Shown here piece after piece: positions 41,255-49,626 of a DNA stretch of 64,000 bases. Origin of the DNA: Clostridium merdae. Its GTDB lineage: Bacteria; Bacillota; Clostridia; Oscillospirales; Acutalibacteraceae. The stretch is taken from positions 124,001-188,000 of the forward strand of contig NZ_FXLN01000003.1 in the NCBI RefSeq assembly GCF_900176635.1. Direction: 5' to 3'. The translations under genes were made by a program, and so were the position numbers. The notes beneath the pieces were generated by a model. It searched no databases. It was not told the origin of the DNA and saw only the letters and a program-made list of their open reading frames with translations. Position 1 is the stretch's first letter; every line of letters starts with the position of its first letter.

Positions 41255-43738
41255 TTGAAAATCATCTCCAAATATATCGTAACCAATTTAAAAGAACACA
41301 AAACAAGAACTGCCGTTATGCTACTTTCTATTCTTCTTTCTACTACACTACTCTTTGTTTCTTTTTCCATCGGCGCATCTTACGAGAGCGCCCAACGGAA
41401 AATGGCGCGGGGCATGGCTGGCAGCGCAACGATTTCTGTTACCTCCACTAGCAAACAGAACTCGTTAAAGTTAAGTGCGATCCCTTCTTTATCTTCGATC
41501 GGAGCAAGCGTTGGCATGCTGCAGGAAAACGCCTTATACCACGAAAATGGCTACTACGAATCCATTGACCTAATAGCCGCAGACCTATCACAGCTAAATC
41601 AAATAAACAAGCCGCGTTTGATAGACAACGGCGAGATTACGGAATTTACCGGCAATAGCATTATTCTGCCAGACCGTTTCACTGCGAAATACGGGATTCA
41701 AAAAGGTGACACCATTACCCTACAAATCAAAGGAGGTAATTTTACTTTTAAGGTAGCCAATATCGCTGCTTACGATACTGTTTTTTTGCGTCACACAAGA
41801 GGAGCAACGGCGCTTTTACCACTTTCCACATTCATGGAGATTTTAGGCAACCCAAACGGATACAGCGAAATCTTAATAAAGCCTGCCGAGGGAGTTTCTA
41901 CCGATGATTTGCTAAGGGAGCTAAGGACAAAGCTTTCTGCCAGCGAATTTCAGGTCTCAAAAATAATAAACGAATCCCAAATAGCGGTTGATGCACAACA
42001 AAAATCGATGCCCTTTTTCTTAATTAGCTTTTTCTCGCTGACCATTAGTATCTTCATTATTTATAGCAGTTACAAGGTAATCACATTAGAACGGTTACCG
42101 GCAATTGGTACCTTTCGCAGTATTGGCGCTACTCAAAAGGCAGTTACCCGTATTCTTCTTTGGGAAAGCCTGTTATACGGTGGCTTAGGTGGGCTTTTGG
42201 GTATTCCGGTAGGGATGCTTATCCTAACATTCATTCTACACGGAATGGGGCAATCCCTCTCTCAAAGAATTGAAATTCCAGTTGTAATCACCCCGCTGAG
42301 TATATTCGTCTCTTTTGCTATGGCGGTTGCCGTTTCTCTGCTCAGTGCTTGGCTGCCGGTGCGACGGGCAAGTCGCCTGCCAGTTAAGGATGTTATTTTA
42401 GGAACGGTTGAAGAAAAACGCATCCCCCGCCGCTTTCTTGTGGGCTTCAGTGCTGTCTTATTTCTCCTCTCTGTATTTTTGCCAAAGACTGTATCAGGGG
42501 AATTGTTATATGTGGCAGGCGGGTTCTCTTTATTCGGGATGATTACGGCGACGATATTCCTCATCCCGCCTATAACCAATTGGGCTTCCACTGTTCTGGA
42601 GCGCGTATATGGGATTCTTTTTCAAAACGAAGGCAGGCTTGCCGCCCGGAATATGAAGGAAAACAAAAGCATTGCACAGAACATCACCCTGCTTTTCATC
42701 AGCATTTCTGCGGTGATTGCCATTAGCGTTGTAGGCAATTTTGTAACGACCTATATTAGCGATGTTTTTAAAGGCGCAGAGCTACAAGGCTTTGCGGATG
42801 CAGAAATGGAACCTGAATTTGTGGAACGGGTAAAAAAGCTGGACGGTATTGAGAAAGTTCTTCCCCTCTATGTATTTAAAAATGAGCTAGAGAGCAATAA
42901 AAAGCTATTCTCCCGACTGGAAGCTACGGATAATCTGGAATGGTATAGCTCCATGTTTGCACTTCACTACTCAGAGCGGAGCATGCAAAAAAATGCTGTC
43001 TCTGAATTTGAATCAAAACGCTCCATTATCGTAAATGAAAGCTTTTTAAAACGCTCCGGTTTCTCTATTGGCGAAACTCTCACGGTTTCAAATGGCAGAC
43101 GTTCAAACTCTTATGTTATCGTCGGCAGCTTTAAGTCCCGTGCAACCGATGTCGAGGCCGTGATTCCTTCAAACTTTGCAGTAGCCGATTTTGGCAAGAA
43201 CAGATATGGATTTTTAGCCTATACTGCCACTGACCCCGACGCTATTATGGTGCAGCTCCGCAATTTGTTTGGGGATACTCCGAACTGGAGCAGAACCGTG
43301 CAGGAATTTAACACAGATGCGCTTTCTACCGTGGGCGCCTTTTTGCAGCCCATGCACAGCATGACCTATTTTATTCTGCTGCTGGCAACCATTGGGGTTA
43401 TGAATAATCTTTTCATTAGCTTCATGCAAAAACGGCGTACCATTGCAGTGTATAAATCTGTGGGACTAAGCAACCGACAGAACAGGAAAATCCTATTGCT
43501 CGAAGGCTTTACCTCGGGTTTAATGGGTGCTGCCATTGCCATAGCCGTATCTTATATGGAGATACAAACCATTTTTTTAGTTGCTGGGCCTAAGATTGCA
43601 ATGGTACCAGAGCTGAACGCTGTAACCTTCCTCACCGCCGGTGCCATGGGAATACTGGTCACTTTGCTTGGTTCCATTGTTCCCATTGTGAAGAGTCGTA
43701 AGATGAAATTAGTGGAAGAGATTAAAATGGAATCGTAA
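41255..43738 (+). CDS. ABC transporter permease, FtsX/MacB type with two FtsX domains
   Basis: 827 residues; TTG start with AGCAGGTG upstream. N-terminal helix (TAVMLLSILLSTTLLFVSFS), a large extracellular MacB_PCD-type domain, FtsX domain 1 with three helices (about 250-390), a second extracellular domain (about 500-690), and FtsX domain 2 at the C-terminus (ILLLATIGVMNNLFISFM, then LEGFTSGLMGAAIAIAVSYM, FLTAGAMGILVTLLGSIVPI). It forms a complex with the ATPase encoded 20 bp downstream. Members export or sense peptides and lipoproteins rather than import. Its position after a two-component system fits a regulated envelope-stress or peptide-resistance transporter. Confidence 0.92.
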   Translation: MKIISKYIVTNLKEHKTRTAVMLLSILLSTTLLFVSFSIGASYESAQRKMARGMAGSATISVTSTSKQNSLKLSAIPSLSSIGASVGMLQENALYHENGYYESIDLIAADLSQLNQINKPRLIDNGEITEFTGNSIILPDRFTAKYGIQKGDTITLQIKGGNFTFKVANIAAYDTVFLRHTRGATALLPLSTFMEILGNPNGYSEILIKPAEGVSTDDLLRELRTKLSASEFQVSKIINESQIAVDAQQKSMPFFLISFFSLTISIFIIYSSYKVITLERLPAIGTFRSIGATQKAVTRILLWESLLYGGLGGLLGIPVGMLILTFILHGMGQSLSQRIEIPVVITPLSIFVSFAMAVAVSLLSAWLPVRRASRLPVKDVILGTVEEKRIPRRFLVGFSAVLFLLSVFLPKTVSGELLYVAGGFSLFGMITATIFLIPPITNWASTVLERVYGILFQNEGRLAARNMKENKSIAQNITLLFISISAVIAISVVGNFVTTYISDVFKGAELQGFADAEMEPEFVERVKKLDGIEKVLPLYVFKNELESNKKLFSRLEATDNLEWYSSMFALHYSERSMQKNAVSEFESKRSIIVNESFLKRSGFSIGETLTVSNGRRSNSYVIVGSFKSRATDVEAVIPSNFAVADFGKNRYGFLAYTATDPDAIMVQLRNLFGDTPNWSRTVQEFNTDALSTVGAFLQPMHSMTYFILLLATIGVMNNLFISFMQKRRTIAVYKSVGLSNRQNRKILLLEGFTSGLMGAAIAIAVSYMEIQTIFLVAGPKIAMVPELNAVTFLTAGAMGILVTLLGSIVPIVKSRKMKLVEEIKMES

Positions 43739-43758
43739 TAAACAAGGAGGGCTTACCA

Positions 43759-44445
43759 ATGACACCATTAACCAATACCATTTCCGTTGAGTGCAAACAC
43801 ATTGTAAAAGACTTTCCGTTTGGGAATACCACAACTAAGGTGTTGAGTGATATAACCTTGCAGGTGATGCAGGGGGAGTTTGTATCCATTATGGGGCCAT
43901 CCGGCTCGGGTAAAAGCACACTCCTTTATATACTAGGAGGTTTGGATTCCCCCACAGGTGGCTCGGTTCTCTTAAACGGAACCGATATTTCCCGTTTTAC
44001 GGATGAAGCTATGAGCCGGTTTCGGCGGCAAAAGATAGGCTTTGTCTTTCAGTTCTATAATCTCATCCCCAACCTGAATGTGGAAGAGAACATTATGCTC
44101 CCCTTGCTTTTAGACGGTAAAAAAATGAGGGATTACCAGAATTCGTTACAGCGCATTTTGGAAGTAGTGGGTTTATCAGATCGGCGTACCCATACCCCCC
44201 GTGAGCTCTCCGGCGGGCAGCAGCAGCGTGTGGCCATTGCCCGCGCGCTCATCACAAGCCCTGAAATTCTATTTGCAGATGAACCTACCGGAAATCTCGA
44301 CAGTAAAACCGGAGCCGAAATTATGCGCTTGCTATACGACATTAACCGCGAAAACAGGCAGACAATTATTATGGTGACGCATTCGCCGGAGGCCGCCAAA
44401 AACAGCAGCCGAACGATTACCGTTCGAGATGGAGTGATTGAGTAA
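43759..44445 (+). CDS. ABC transporter ATP-binding protein, LolD/MacB type
   Basis: 228 residues; SD AAGGAGG, 8 nt. Walker A GPSGSGKSTLLYIL, Q-loop FVFQFYNLIPNL, signature LSGGQQQRVAIARAL, Walker B ILFADEPTGNLDSKT and switch His IIMVTHSPEAAK are all intact. The FQFYNL form of the Q-loop is typical of ATPases pairing with MacB/FtsX permeases. Co-transcribed with the permease; a terminator follows. Confidence 0.96.
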   Translation: MTPLTNTISVECKHIVKDFPFGNTTTKVLSDITLQVMQGEFVSIMGPSGSGKSTLLYILGGLDSPTGGSVLLNGTDISRFTDEAMSRFRRQKIGFVFQFYNLIPNLNVEENIMLPLLLDGKKMRDYQNSLQRILEVVGLSDRRTHTPRELSGGQQQRVAIARALITSPEILFADEPTGNLDSKTGAEIMRLLYDINRENRQTIIMVTHSPEAAKNSSRTITVRDGVIE

Positions 44446-44473
44446 GCCTGTTTTAACTGGAATCTACTGTAAT

Positions 44474-44516
44474 AAAAACAGCTGTGCATTTTCAGTCAAA
44501 ACACAGCTGCTTTTTA
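44474..44516. terminator. terminator after the ABC operon
   Basis: CAGCTGTG and CACAGCTG stem flanked by AAAAA and TTTTT, 28 bp after the ATPase stop. It can also end the convergent anti-sigma pseudogene. Confidence 0.8.
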
Positions 44517-44546
44517 TTATTTAATATACTCTGAATGATAGGAACC

Positions 44547-45163
44547 TTAAACAATGCTCTGTATTGTATCAACCATCACCTGTAAAGAAACAGTTTCATT
44601 CAATTGCAGAGAATAAGAATATCCATCCTTGTGCCATGTTGCAAGCGTATACTGATTATCATTCCCTACTGATTATCATTCCCTTTAATTGTAACGCTGC
44701 AAGCGTTTATTACGCGGATTTCCACACTGGTAAAAGTATTGTAATTGCCGCTAATCTCGCTTTCTCCGGCCGCCATCCTTAAAACAGCAGTGTTTGTTGA
44801 GCCAGTGTATTCGACCTCGGCAATTTCATCCCAATAAGAAGTGTATTGAATTCTCTCAATTTACAACTTTCCAATTTGTTTTACACCAAAGCCTAAAGCG
44901 TTCGATAAATCCTTACCAGTGTCGTACGACACAATATTAGGCGCTGTGTGTTCCAGCGGTTTACTGGGTTCACTGAGCATATTTTGAACAATGAAAGAAC
45001 CAACCACCAAGATCAGAAAGCAAGCGGCTAGGGGTAAAAGCTTTTTGTAAAAAGGGAAAGCTACCACTTTTTCAGGGGCTTTCTCTCGTTGCATATATTA
45101 ATATTTTCGAGAATTCTATTTTGCATTTCATCAGTTACTTTGATATTTTTATCGCTTCATCAT
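44547..45163 (-). pseudogene. decayed anti-sigma factor with DUF4367-like C-terminus
   Basis: The expected start ATG at 45163 overlaps the sigma-factor stop (ATGA). After a few codons the reading must shift: DKNIKVTDEMQNRILENIN is readable in a second frame, then the first frame resumes with QREKAPEKVVAFPFYKK, one membrane helix (LPLAACFLILVVGSFIV) and an extracellular part. A TAA at 44861-44863 interrupts it; in the same frame IERIQYTSYWDEIAEVEYTG and SVTIKGNDNQ follow, resembling the DUF4367 domain of the lipoprotein at 45.9-46.8 kb. A 17-bp tandem duplication (44650-44683) then breaks the frame; removing one copy restores YTLATWHKDGYSYSLQLNE and a stop at 44547. At least three lesions make it non-functional. 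Confidence 0.8.
44650..44683. repeat. exact 17-bp tandem duplication
   Basis: TACTGATTATCATTCCC at 44650-44666 and again at 44667-44683, no mismatches. It shifts the frame of the anti-sigma pseudogene; the lack of divergence suggests a recent slippage event or an assembly artefact. Confidence 0.9.
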
Positions 45164-45657
45164 ACCGATTCCTCAAAGTCGTATACCTCCCTTAGCACCT
45201 TTTTGAGCTTTGCCCTCGCTCTTTGCAGTTGGGAGCGAACCGTTGCCTCATTCTTACTTAAAAGCAATGCAATTTGTGCCGTAGTGTAACCTTCGTGGTA
45301 ATACAAATGAACCACTTCCCCGTATTTTTGGGGAAGTGGTTTTACAGCATCCCACACAAAAGCCAAATCTTCCGTCTCGGCAGCCGCTAGAGTATCACTT
45401 AACTCATCCGTCTTTCTTTTTTTATTATAAGTTAACTTGTTTTTACTTAAATTAATTGTTACGCGTAACAACCATGCTTTTTCATGATTCACAGATTCTA
45501 ATTTCGGCTGTGCCCGAAGGAACTGAATTAAAGTTTCCTGCAATACATCCTCGGCATCGCTCATATTGTGCAGGTAGGAGTACGCCAGTCGCAAAACACT
45601 ATTTGCATAGGAATCCATTAGTCGTACTGCCTGCTCATCAATTTGCTCACTGCGCAA
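45160..45657 (-). CDS. ECF-type RNA polymerase sigma factor
   Basis: 165 residues from a TTG at 45657; the start is uncertain (frame open to TTG 45708, which lies in a terminator hairpin; ATG 45618 is also possible). Region 2: MDSYANSVLRLAYSYLHNMS, DAEDVLQETLIQFLRA and EKAWLLRVTINLSKNKL. Region 4: LPQKYGEVVHLYYHEGYTTA, QIALLLSKNEATVRSQLQRA. It directs transcription of a stress regulon when released by its anti-sigma factor. The anti-sigma gene directly downstream, overlapping by ATGA, is a pseudogene, so the sigma factor may be unrestrained or itself no longer useful. Confidence 0.9.
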   Translation of the reverse strand: MRSEQIDEQAVRLMDSYANSVLRLAYSYLHNMSDAEDVLQETLIQFLRAQPKLESVNHEKAWLLRVTINLSKNKLTYNKKRKTDELSDTLAAAETEDLAFVWDAVKPLPQKYGEVVHLYYHEGYTTAQIALLLSKNEATVRSQLQRARAKLKKVLREVYDFEESV

Positions 45658-45692
45658 ATCACTCTGTATTTCAATTACACTGTGCTTCCCAT

Positions 45693-45788
45693 TTATGTAA
45701 GTATCCAATAAAAGAGCTTGTAAACAAGCTCTTTTATTGAGCGCCTATCTCCCCTTTGCTCGTATTGCAATCGATAAGAACGAACCAT
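45693..45788 (-). CDS. possible 31-codon leader ORF upstream of the sigma gene
   Basis: ATG at 45788 with AAAGG 7 nt upstream. The frame (MVRSYRLQYEQRGDRRS, then a hydrophobic/aromatic end KLFYWILT) reads straight through the hairpin at 45707-45738 and stops near the sigma start region. It could be a translated leader that opens the hairpin; equally it may be chance. No known peptide. Confidence 0.3.
   Translation of the reverse strand: MVRSYRLQYEQRGDRRSIKELVYKLFYWILT
45707..45738 (-). terminator. perfect hairpin before the sigma gene
   Basis: AATAAAAGAGCTTG, loop of 4, CAAGCTCTTTTATT: 14-bp stem with a U-rich 3' arm. It lies 130 bp after the DUF4367 lipoprotein stop and could terminate that transcript or attenuate read-through into the sigma gene. 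Confidence 0.7.
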
Positions 45789-45866
45789 AATGCTACCTTT
45801 CTTGATAACAAGAGTAGGGATACTGCATGGATACAGTACCGCCAAACATGCTATCGTGTACGTTAT

Positions 45867-46799
45867 TTAGTGAAAACCATTGACTAAATACCCCAGAGTT
45901 TTCGTATCTAACCCTTTATCTGCTGTAATAGAGTAGCTAAATTTGTCGTTCACCCAGGTTGCCACGTTAACCATACCGTCTTTCCCCTTGATCGCGACGG
46001 ATACATCTCCAACTGTGAGTGTCTTTTTCTCGCTGTACTCATTATAATCGCCGCTAATGTCCTCACTGCCCTTCGCTTTACGCATTACAATGCTGTTCTC
46101 CCCGTTGCTAAAAGTGAATTGAATTAGCTCCTTTTCAATGCCATCAATGCTCTTTTGCGAATAGCCCTCTGGCATTTTCTCAGGAAGTGTCACTGAAAAA
46201 AGAGCCAGCTTTTCCGTATCTTCCAACGTTTTCGCTGGTGCAAAAGGGTTGGGCGTTTTCACATTATCCGAGCTGGCAGCATTTGCGTTGATACTGCGAA
46301 TCATCTCACTCATCGTTTGACGATCCATCCCCTTGCTCTCGGAATTCGCATAAATGGAGAAAGAATCATCCCCGTATTTCCACGTAGCCAAATATATTTT
46401 CCCGTCATTTCCTTTTACCGCAACCGTGAGGTCGCCAATTTCTAATGTGCTATTCTCTTTATATTCTGTGTAAACACCGCTAATATCTTCCGTTCCTCTG
46501 CCCTGACGATAAACAATTTGAGCCTCTCCATTTTTATAGATAATTTGAACGGTACTGTCCTTTATCGCCTGAATAGCGTCCTCAGTATAACCATCCGGTA
46601 TGCTTTTGGGAACCAGGACGGTAAAGCCAGCCAGCTTTTCCGCATCTGCGATGGTTTGACAGTCTACCCACGGGTTAGGGATTTGTTGGGTACTCGAATT
46701 CTTTTGTGGGTCATCCTTTGCCTCCGGTTTCTCTTGTGTACAAGCAGTAAATGAGAATGCCAGAACGGCACAAAGTAGAATCGCAATTCGCTTCTTCAT
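45867..46799 (-). CDS. lipoprotein with two DUF4367-like repeats
   Basis: 310 residues from ATG 46799 (SD AAGGAAG, 6 nt). Signal peptide MKKRIAILLCAVLAFSFTAC with a lipobox Cys at 20, so it is membrane-anchored outside the cell. Two repeats of about 110 residues follow, each containing a LA.F.V..P...P.GY start, a YKNGE/FSNGE strand pair, a DISG.Y.EY turn and a VA.KG.DG.....ATW end. DUF4367 usually forms the extracytoplasmic part of anti-sigma factors; here it stands alone beside a sigma factor and a decayed anti-sigma gene carrying the same domain. Sequestering or sensing a ligand is plausible but unproved. Confidence 0.82.
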   Translation of the reverse strand: MKKRIAILLCAVLAFSFTACTQEKPEAKDDPQKNSSTQQIPNPWVDCQTIADAEKLAGFTVLVPKSIPDGYTEDAIQAIKDSTVQIIYKNGEAQIVYRQGRGTEDISGVYTEYKENSTLEIGDLTVAVKGNDGKIYLATWKYGDDSFSIYANSESKGMDRQTMSEMIRSINANAASSDNVKTPNPFAPAKTLEDTEKLALFSVTLPEKMPEGYSQKSIDGIEKELIQFTFSNGENSIVMRKAKGSEDISGDYNEYSEKKTLTVGDVSVAIKGKDGMVNVATWVNDKFSYSITADKGLDTKTLGYLVNGFH

Positions 46800-46903
46800 T
46801 CTATTCTTCCTTTCCTTATGCTTTTGTTCTTTTAATCGGTATACAATTGAGACTCTTAAATGTTGCAATCATTTCATATTTTTTATTTTTCTCTTATTAT
46901 AAA

Positions 46904-47662
46904 TCAATCTTTTTCGTTTTCCATGATGTAGTAGCGTGGCTGACCCTTCGATTTTTTCTTATATTCAATGGCTTGCACTGGGCAGCCGCAAATACAAGCC
47001 ATGCAGTGCGTGCAATTTCCGTTCCAATGGGGCTTATTCTCTACCATGGTAATGTTGTTTAGGGGACATCGCTTTTCGCATAAATGACAGCCAACACAGC
47101 GGTCCCCTACCGCAAAGCCTTTATCAGACACCATGAAGGTATAAAACAAAGGGTTTACCGGTCCGCTTTTTAACCGGTCAATCAAGCTGGGCGAAATGAT
47201 AGGAAAAGACTTACCTTGAGCGATAATGCTAGCAAGCTCTGCAATTCGCGGCACAGAGGCTGCCAGAATCGTTTCTGCCTCCTCTTTAGTTGGCGTGGGG
47301 AACATCGCCAAATAGTTTTCGGGCATCACCACTCCAGCCAGACCAAGAAAGGTAAATCCCTTTTTCTCGCAGAGAGCCTTGGCATAGGGAGCGGCATTGC
47401 CGCACTCATCTCCGCATGTAAGTACAAAATAAGCATTCTTGCTGCCGGTAAACGTGGTCTTTTTCATCCACTGCTCTACAACGCGGGGCATTCTCCAAGA
47501 GTAGGTAGGTGTTACAAAAACAAACGGCTTTTCTGAATGGAGACTCTCCTCCGCGCCGGCTTTTAGGCTTTGATTCATCGAAAAAAGAGTATCGCCGCAA
47601 CGTTGTACAATTTGTTTGGCCACCCGGTGGCTGTTGCCGGTACCGCTAAAGTAACAAACCAA
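46904..47662 (-). CDS. EFR1-type flavodoxin/ferredoxin fusion protein
   Basis: 252 residues; TTG start with SD AGGAGG at 7 nt. N-terminal flavodoxin-like fold: VCYFSGTGNSHRVAKQI (phosphate loop), FVFVTPTYSWRMPRVVEQW. C-terminal pair of 4Fe-4S motifs: CVGCHLCEKRCP and CTHCMACICGCP. This EFR1-type arrangement occurs widely in anaerobes; such proteins are thought to shuttle electrons from FMN to clusters. Partner and function here are unknown. It is monocistronic with an extended -10 promoter. Confidence 0.92.
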   Translation of the reverse strand: MVCYFSGTGNSHRVAKQIVQRCGDTLFSMNQSLKAGAEESLHSEKPFVFVTPTYSWRMPRVVEQWMKKTTFTGSKNAYFVLTCGDECGNAAPYAKALCEKKGFTFLGLAGVVMPENYLAMFPTPTKEEAETILAASVPRIAELASIIAQGKSFPIISPSLIDRLKSGPVNPLFYTFMVSDKGFAVGDRCVGCHLCEKRCPLNNITMVENKPHWNGNCTHCMACICGCPVQAIEYKKKSKGQPRYYIMENEKD

Positions 47663-47695
47663 AGAGACCCCTCCTAAAACACCTTTTTTTCTGCC

Positions 47696-47704
47696 ATTAT
47701 AGCA
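47696..47704 (-). promoter_or_regulatory. extended -10 promoter of the EFR1-type gene
   Basis: On the minus strand TGCTATAAT, matching TGnTATAAT, about 35 nt upstream of the TTG start; the -35 region is weak. Confidence 0.55.
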
Positions 47705-47803
47705 TACACACGACGAAAGAAAATAGGGATACGATGAAACTTACAGTACACGGCTTCCCTTTTTCTGTATGCTTAAGATATATATTTTAAAAAGGTGTGG
47801 TAA

Positions 47804-48004
47804 ATGATGCAAATTGGCGGTATTGGAGGCAGCGGCGCGGTTTACGACCCCACGGCTTATACCAAACACGATGAAGCTTCGGGATGCAGCCCCCCTCTTC
47901 CCCCCACCCTGCTGCAATACAATATTTTGAAAATGCAAGAGCAAACTCACTTTCTACCATTAAGAATTTGGAGCAATAGTTTGACTTTTACTGTCACTAA
48001 GTAG
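47804..48004 (+). CDS. small hypothetical protein, possibly frameshifted in C-runs
   Basis: 66 residues as read; SD AAGGTGTGG just upstream and a strong terminator immediately after. N-terminus MMQIGGIGGSGAVYDP looks like that of small conserved proteins. Two runs of six C (47890-47895 and 47900-47905) follow. In the frame reached by gaining one base (or losing two) within these runs, the sequence continues AAIQYFENARANSLSTIKNL and ends at a TAG at 47977-47979, which looks more protein-like than the frame as given. It may be a slippage mutation, a phase-variable tract or a sequencing error. No function recognised. Confidence 0.5.
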   Translation: MMQIGGIGGSGAVYDPTAYTKHDEASGCSPPLPPTLLQYNILKMQEQTHFLPLRIWSNSLTFTVTK

Positions 48005-48037
48005 AAAAACCTGCAATCAAAGATTGCAGGTTTTTCT
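48003..48037. terminator. terminator after the small gene
   Basis: AGAAAAACCTGCAATC and GATTGCAGGTTTTTCT form a 16-bp stem with an AAA loop; may work in both directions. Confidence 0.85.
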
Positions 48038-48087
48038 CTACCATACATAGTCCATTGCAACAACGAGGACGGCTTAAACACTGTCTT

Positions 48088-49086
48088 TCATTTATCGTAC
48101 CGATATGCCCGAACGGATGTAACAATCATATTTAACAGCAATGCAAACAGTATCATTGCCAACATAATTAAATGGAAGGGTGGAAAATAACGACCAATTT
48201 CCTCGCCATTCACATTAAACATCGCACGGAAAATTATGTTGAAATTCGGGTTTAAGATTCTATTGTTTGTAAAAAACAAGGTGGCTAAAATGCCCGTGGA
48301 AAGGTCGGCTATAATTGTGGCCACCGCTAATTTTTTACTGTATCGGCGCTCAATAAGACGATATATTTCGTAGGCAGTACCAATAAGCACCCATATAATA
48401 ATCAAATACCATACTTCTTGAATATATCCTTGGTTGAAAGCGGGAATCCAACCGGTACCCTTTGTATAGCCGCCAATAAGGTGTGAGAAACCCAACAATA
48501 ATACAGCAGCGGCAACGTACCAAAAAATGTTGATAATGGGATTGTATATTTTAATCTGCGCGCGTTTATCGGGCACAGCAGGGAGCTTTGATAAAAAATC
48601 CCCCTCATGAAACTTGACCTTTTTGTGTTCAAGTATTGCAAAAACCACAACAATCCACACAAAGGCTTGCACCGCGGCACTCACAGCTCCAGATAGCATC
48701 TCCGACACCATATTTGAGATAAAGGCAGAGTTATTTTCAACGGATGGTTGAAACCCAGAAAAAGAGGAAATCAAAATTGCAAAGGCAACCCCCGCGAAGG
48801 CAATTGGCAAAACAATTTTTACGATTCTTTTAAACCACAGAAAATAAATACCGCTAATAAGTGCTTTGCTCTCTTCCCCGCTGTACTTAACGGCAAGCTC
48901 CTCCGGTGAGCCAAGCTCCGTTAAAACAATGCGTATGTCCTTGTCGGTTGGTTCTTTTTCACCGCATCGTGCGTCAAGCAGCTCCGAAATCATGTTTTTC
49001 AATTCCATTTCAACTTCTGCTTGTAATTTGGTAGGCAGATTACAGGTTACGGCGTAAATATATCGATTGATTAAATCGTTGTTCAT
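48088..49086 (-). CDS. membrane protein with permease-prefix domain, partner of PadR
   Basis: 332 residues. Residues 1-75 form a helical soluble domain (NNDLINRYIYAVTCNLPTKL, ELKNMISELLDARCGEKEP, LTELGSPEELAVKYSGEE) like the permease prefix/HAAS-type domain that often sits beside PadR regulators. Seven or so hydrophobic segments follow, including KIVLPIAFAGVAFAILISSF and AVQAFVWIVVVFAILEH. ATG overlaps the PadR stop as ATGA, so the two are translationally coupled. Such PadR/membrane-protein pairs respond to envelope-active compounds in some species; the role here is not known. Confidence 0.85.
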   Translation of the reverse strand: MNNDLINRYIYAVTCNLPTKLQAEVEMELKNMISELLDARCGEKEPTDKDIRIVLTELGSPEELAVKYSGEESKALISGIYFLWFKRIVKIVLPIAFAGVAFAILISSFSGFQPSVENNSAFISNMVSEMLSGAVSAAVQAFVWIVVVFAILEHKKVKFHEGDFLSKLPAVPDKRAQIKIYNPIINIFWYVAAAVLLLGFSHLIGGYTKGTGWIPAFNQGYIQEVWYLIIIWVLIGTAYEIYRLIERRYSKKLAVATIIADLSTGILATLFFTNNRILNPNFNIIFRAMFNVNGEEIGRYFPPFHLIMLAMILFALLLNMIVTSVRAYRYDK

Positions 49087-49421
49087 GAGATCCCCTCCAG
49101 TATCTGGTTCATGTTTTGTACGGTGCTATGCCAGTGATTTTTTAATTCGCTAAGAACTTCCTTGCCAAAACTTGTGAGATTGTAATATTTGCGTGGCTTT
49201 GCACCGCCTGTGTCCCATGAGCTTTCCAATAATCCTTGCCCCTCTAATCTACGAAGCAATGGGTAAAGTGTGTTTGCCTCAATGGAGATTCCCGTATTGG
49301 CCAATTTTTCAATTAGTCCATAACCGTAAGTAGGTTCGCTTAAATTGGCAAGAACACAGAGGATGATGGTTCCTCGCCGCAGCTCTCCCAAAAAACCATT
49401 GATAATTTCTCTTTTATCCAT
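49083..49421 (-). CDS. PadR family transcriptional regulator
   Basis: 112 residues. Winged helix-turn-helix: ELRRGTIILCVLANLSEPTY, GYGLIEKLANTGISIEANTL, YPLLRRLEGQGLLESSW and PRKYYNLTSFGKEVL, the standard PadR arrangement, followed by a short C-terminal dimerisation helix. It probably represses its own operon with the membrane protein that overlaps its end. The near-consensus promoter just upstream contains AT-rich dyads (TATATCATATA at 49451-49461) suitable as an operator. Confidence 0.93.
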   Translation of the reverse strand: MDKREIINGFLGELRRGTIILCVLANLSEPTYGYGLIEKLANTGISIEANTLYPLLRRLEGQGLLESSWDTGGAKPRKYYNLTSFGKEVLSELKNHWHSTVQNMNQILEGIS

Positions 49422-49453
49422 GTATTAACCACCTAACATTATTGCGTGTATAT

Positions 49454-49482
49454 ATCATATAGTGCGTCACACAATATGTCAA
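49454..49482 (-). promoter_or_regulatory. PadR operon promoter and probable operator
   Basis: On the minus strand TTGACA (49477-49482), 17-bp spacer, TATGAT (49454-49459). The dyad TATATGATATA overlaps the -10, and GTGACGCAC lies in the spacer. Confidence 0.65.
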
Positions 49483-49626
49483 TTGGTAAAATTTGATACT
49501 CCTACTATTTTTTTAAATTCTAAATATTTATTCAATCTTTTAATTAATTATTATTTCGATATTGATTTTAATAAAATTTAATATATAATAAATTATATTA
49601 AACAAATTATGAAAGGAAAGTTTATA

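Noticed and set aside
44564..44782. 72-codon plus-strand frame after the ABC operon
   Set aside because: It is the opposite strand of the anti-sigma pseudogene and crosses the tandem duplication; no SD or domain.
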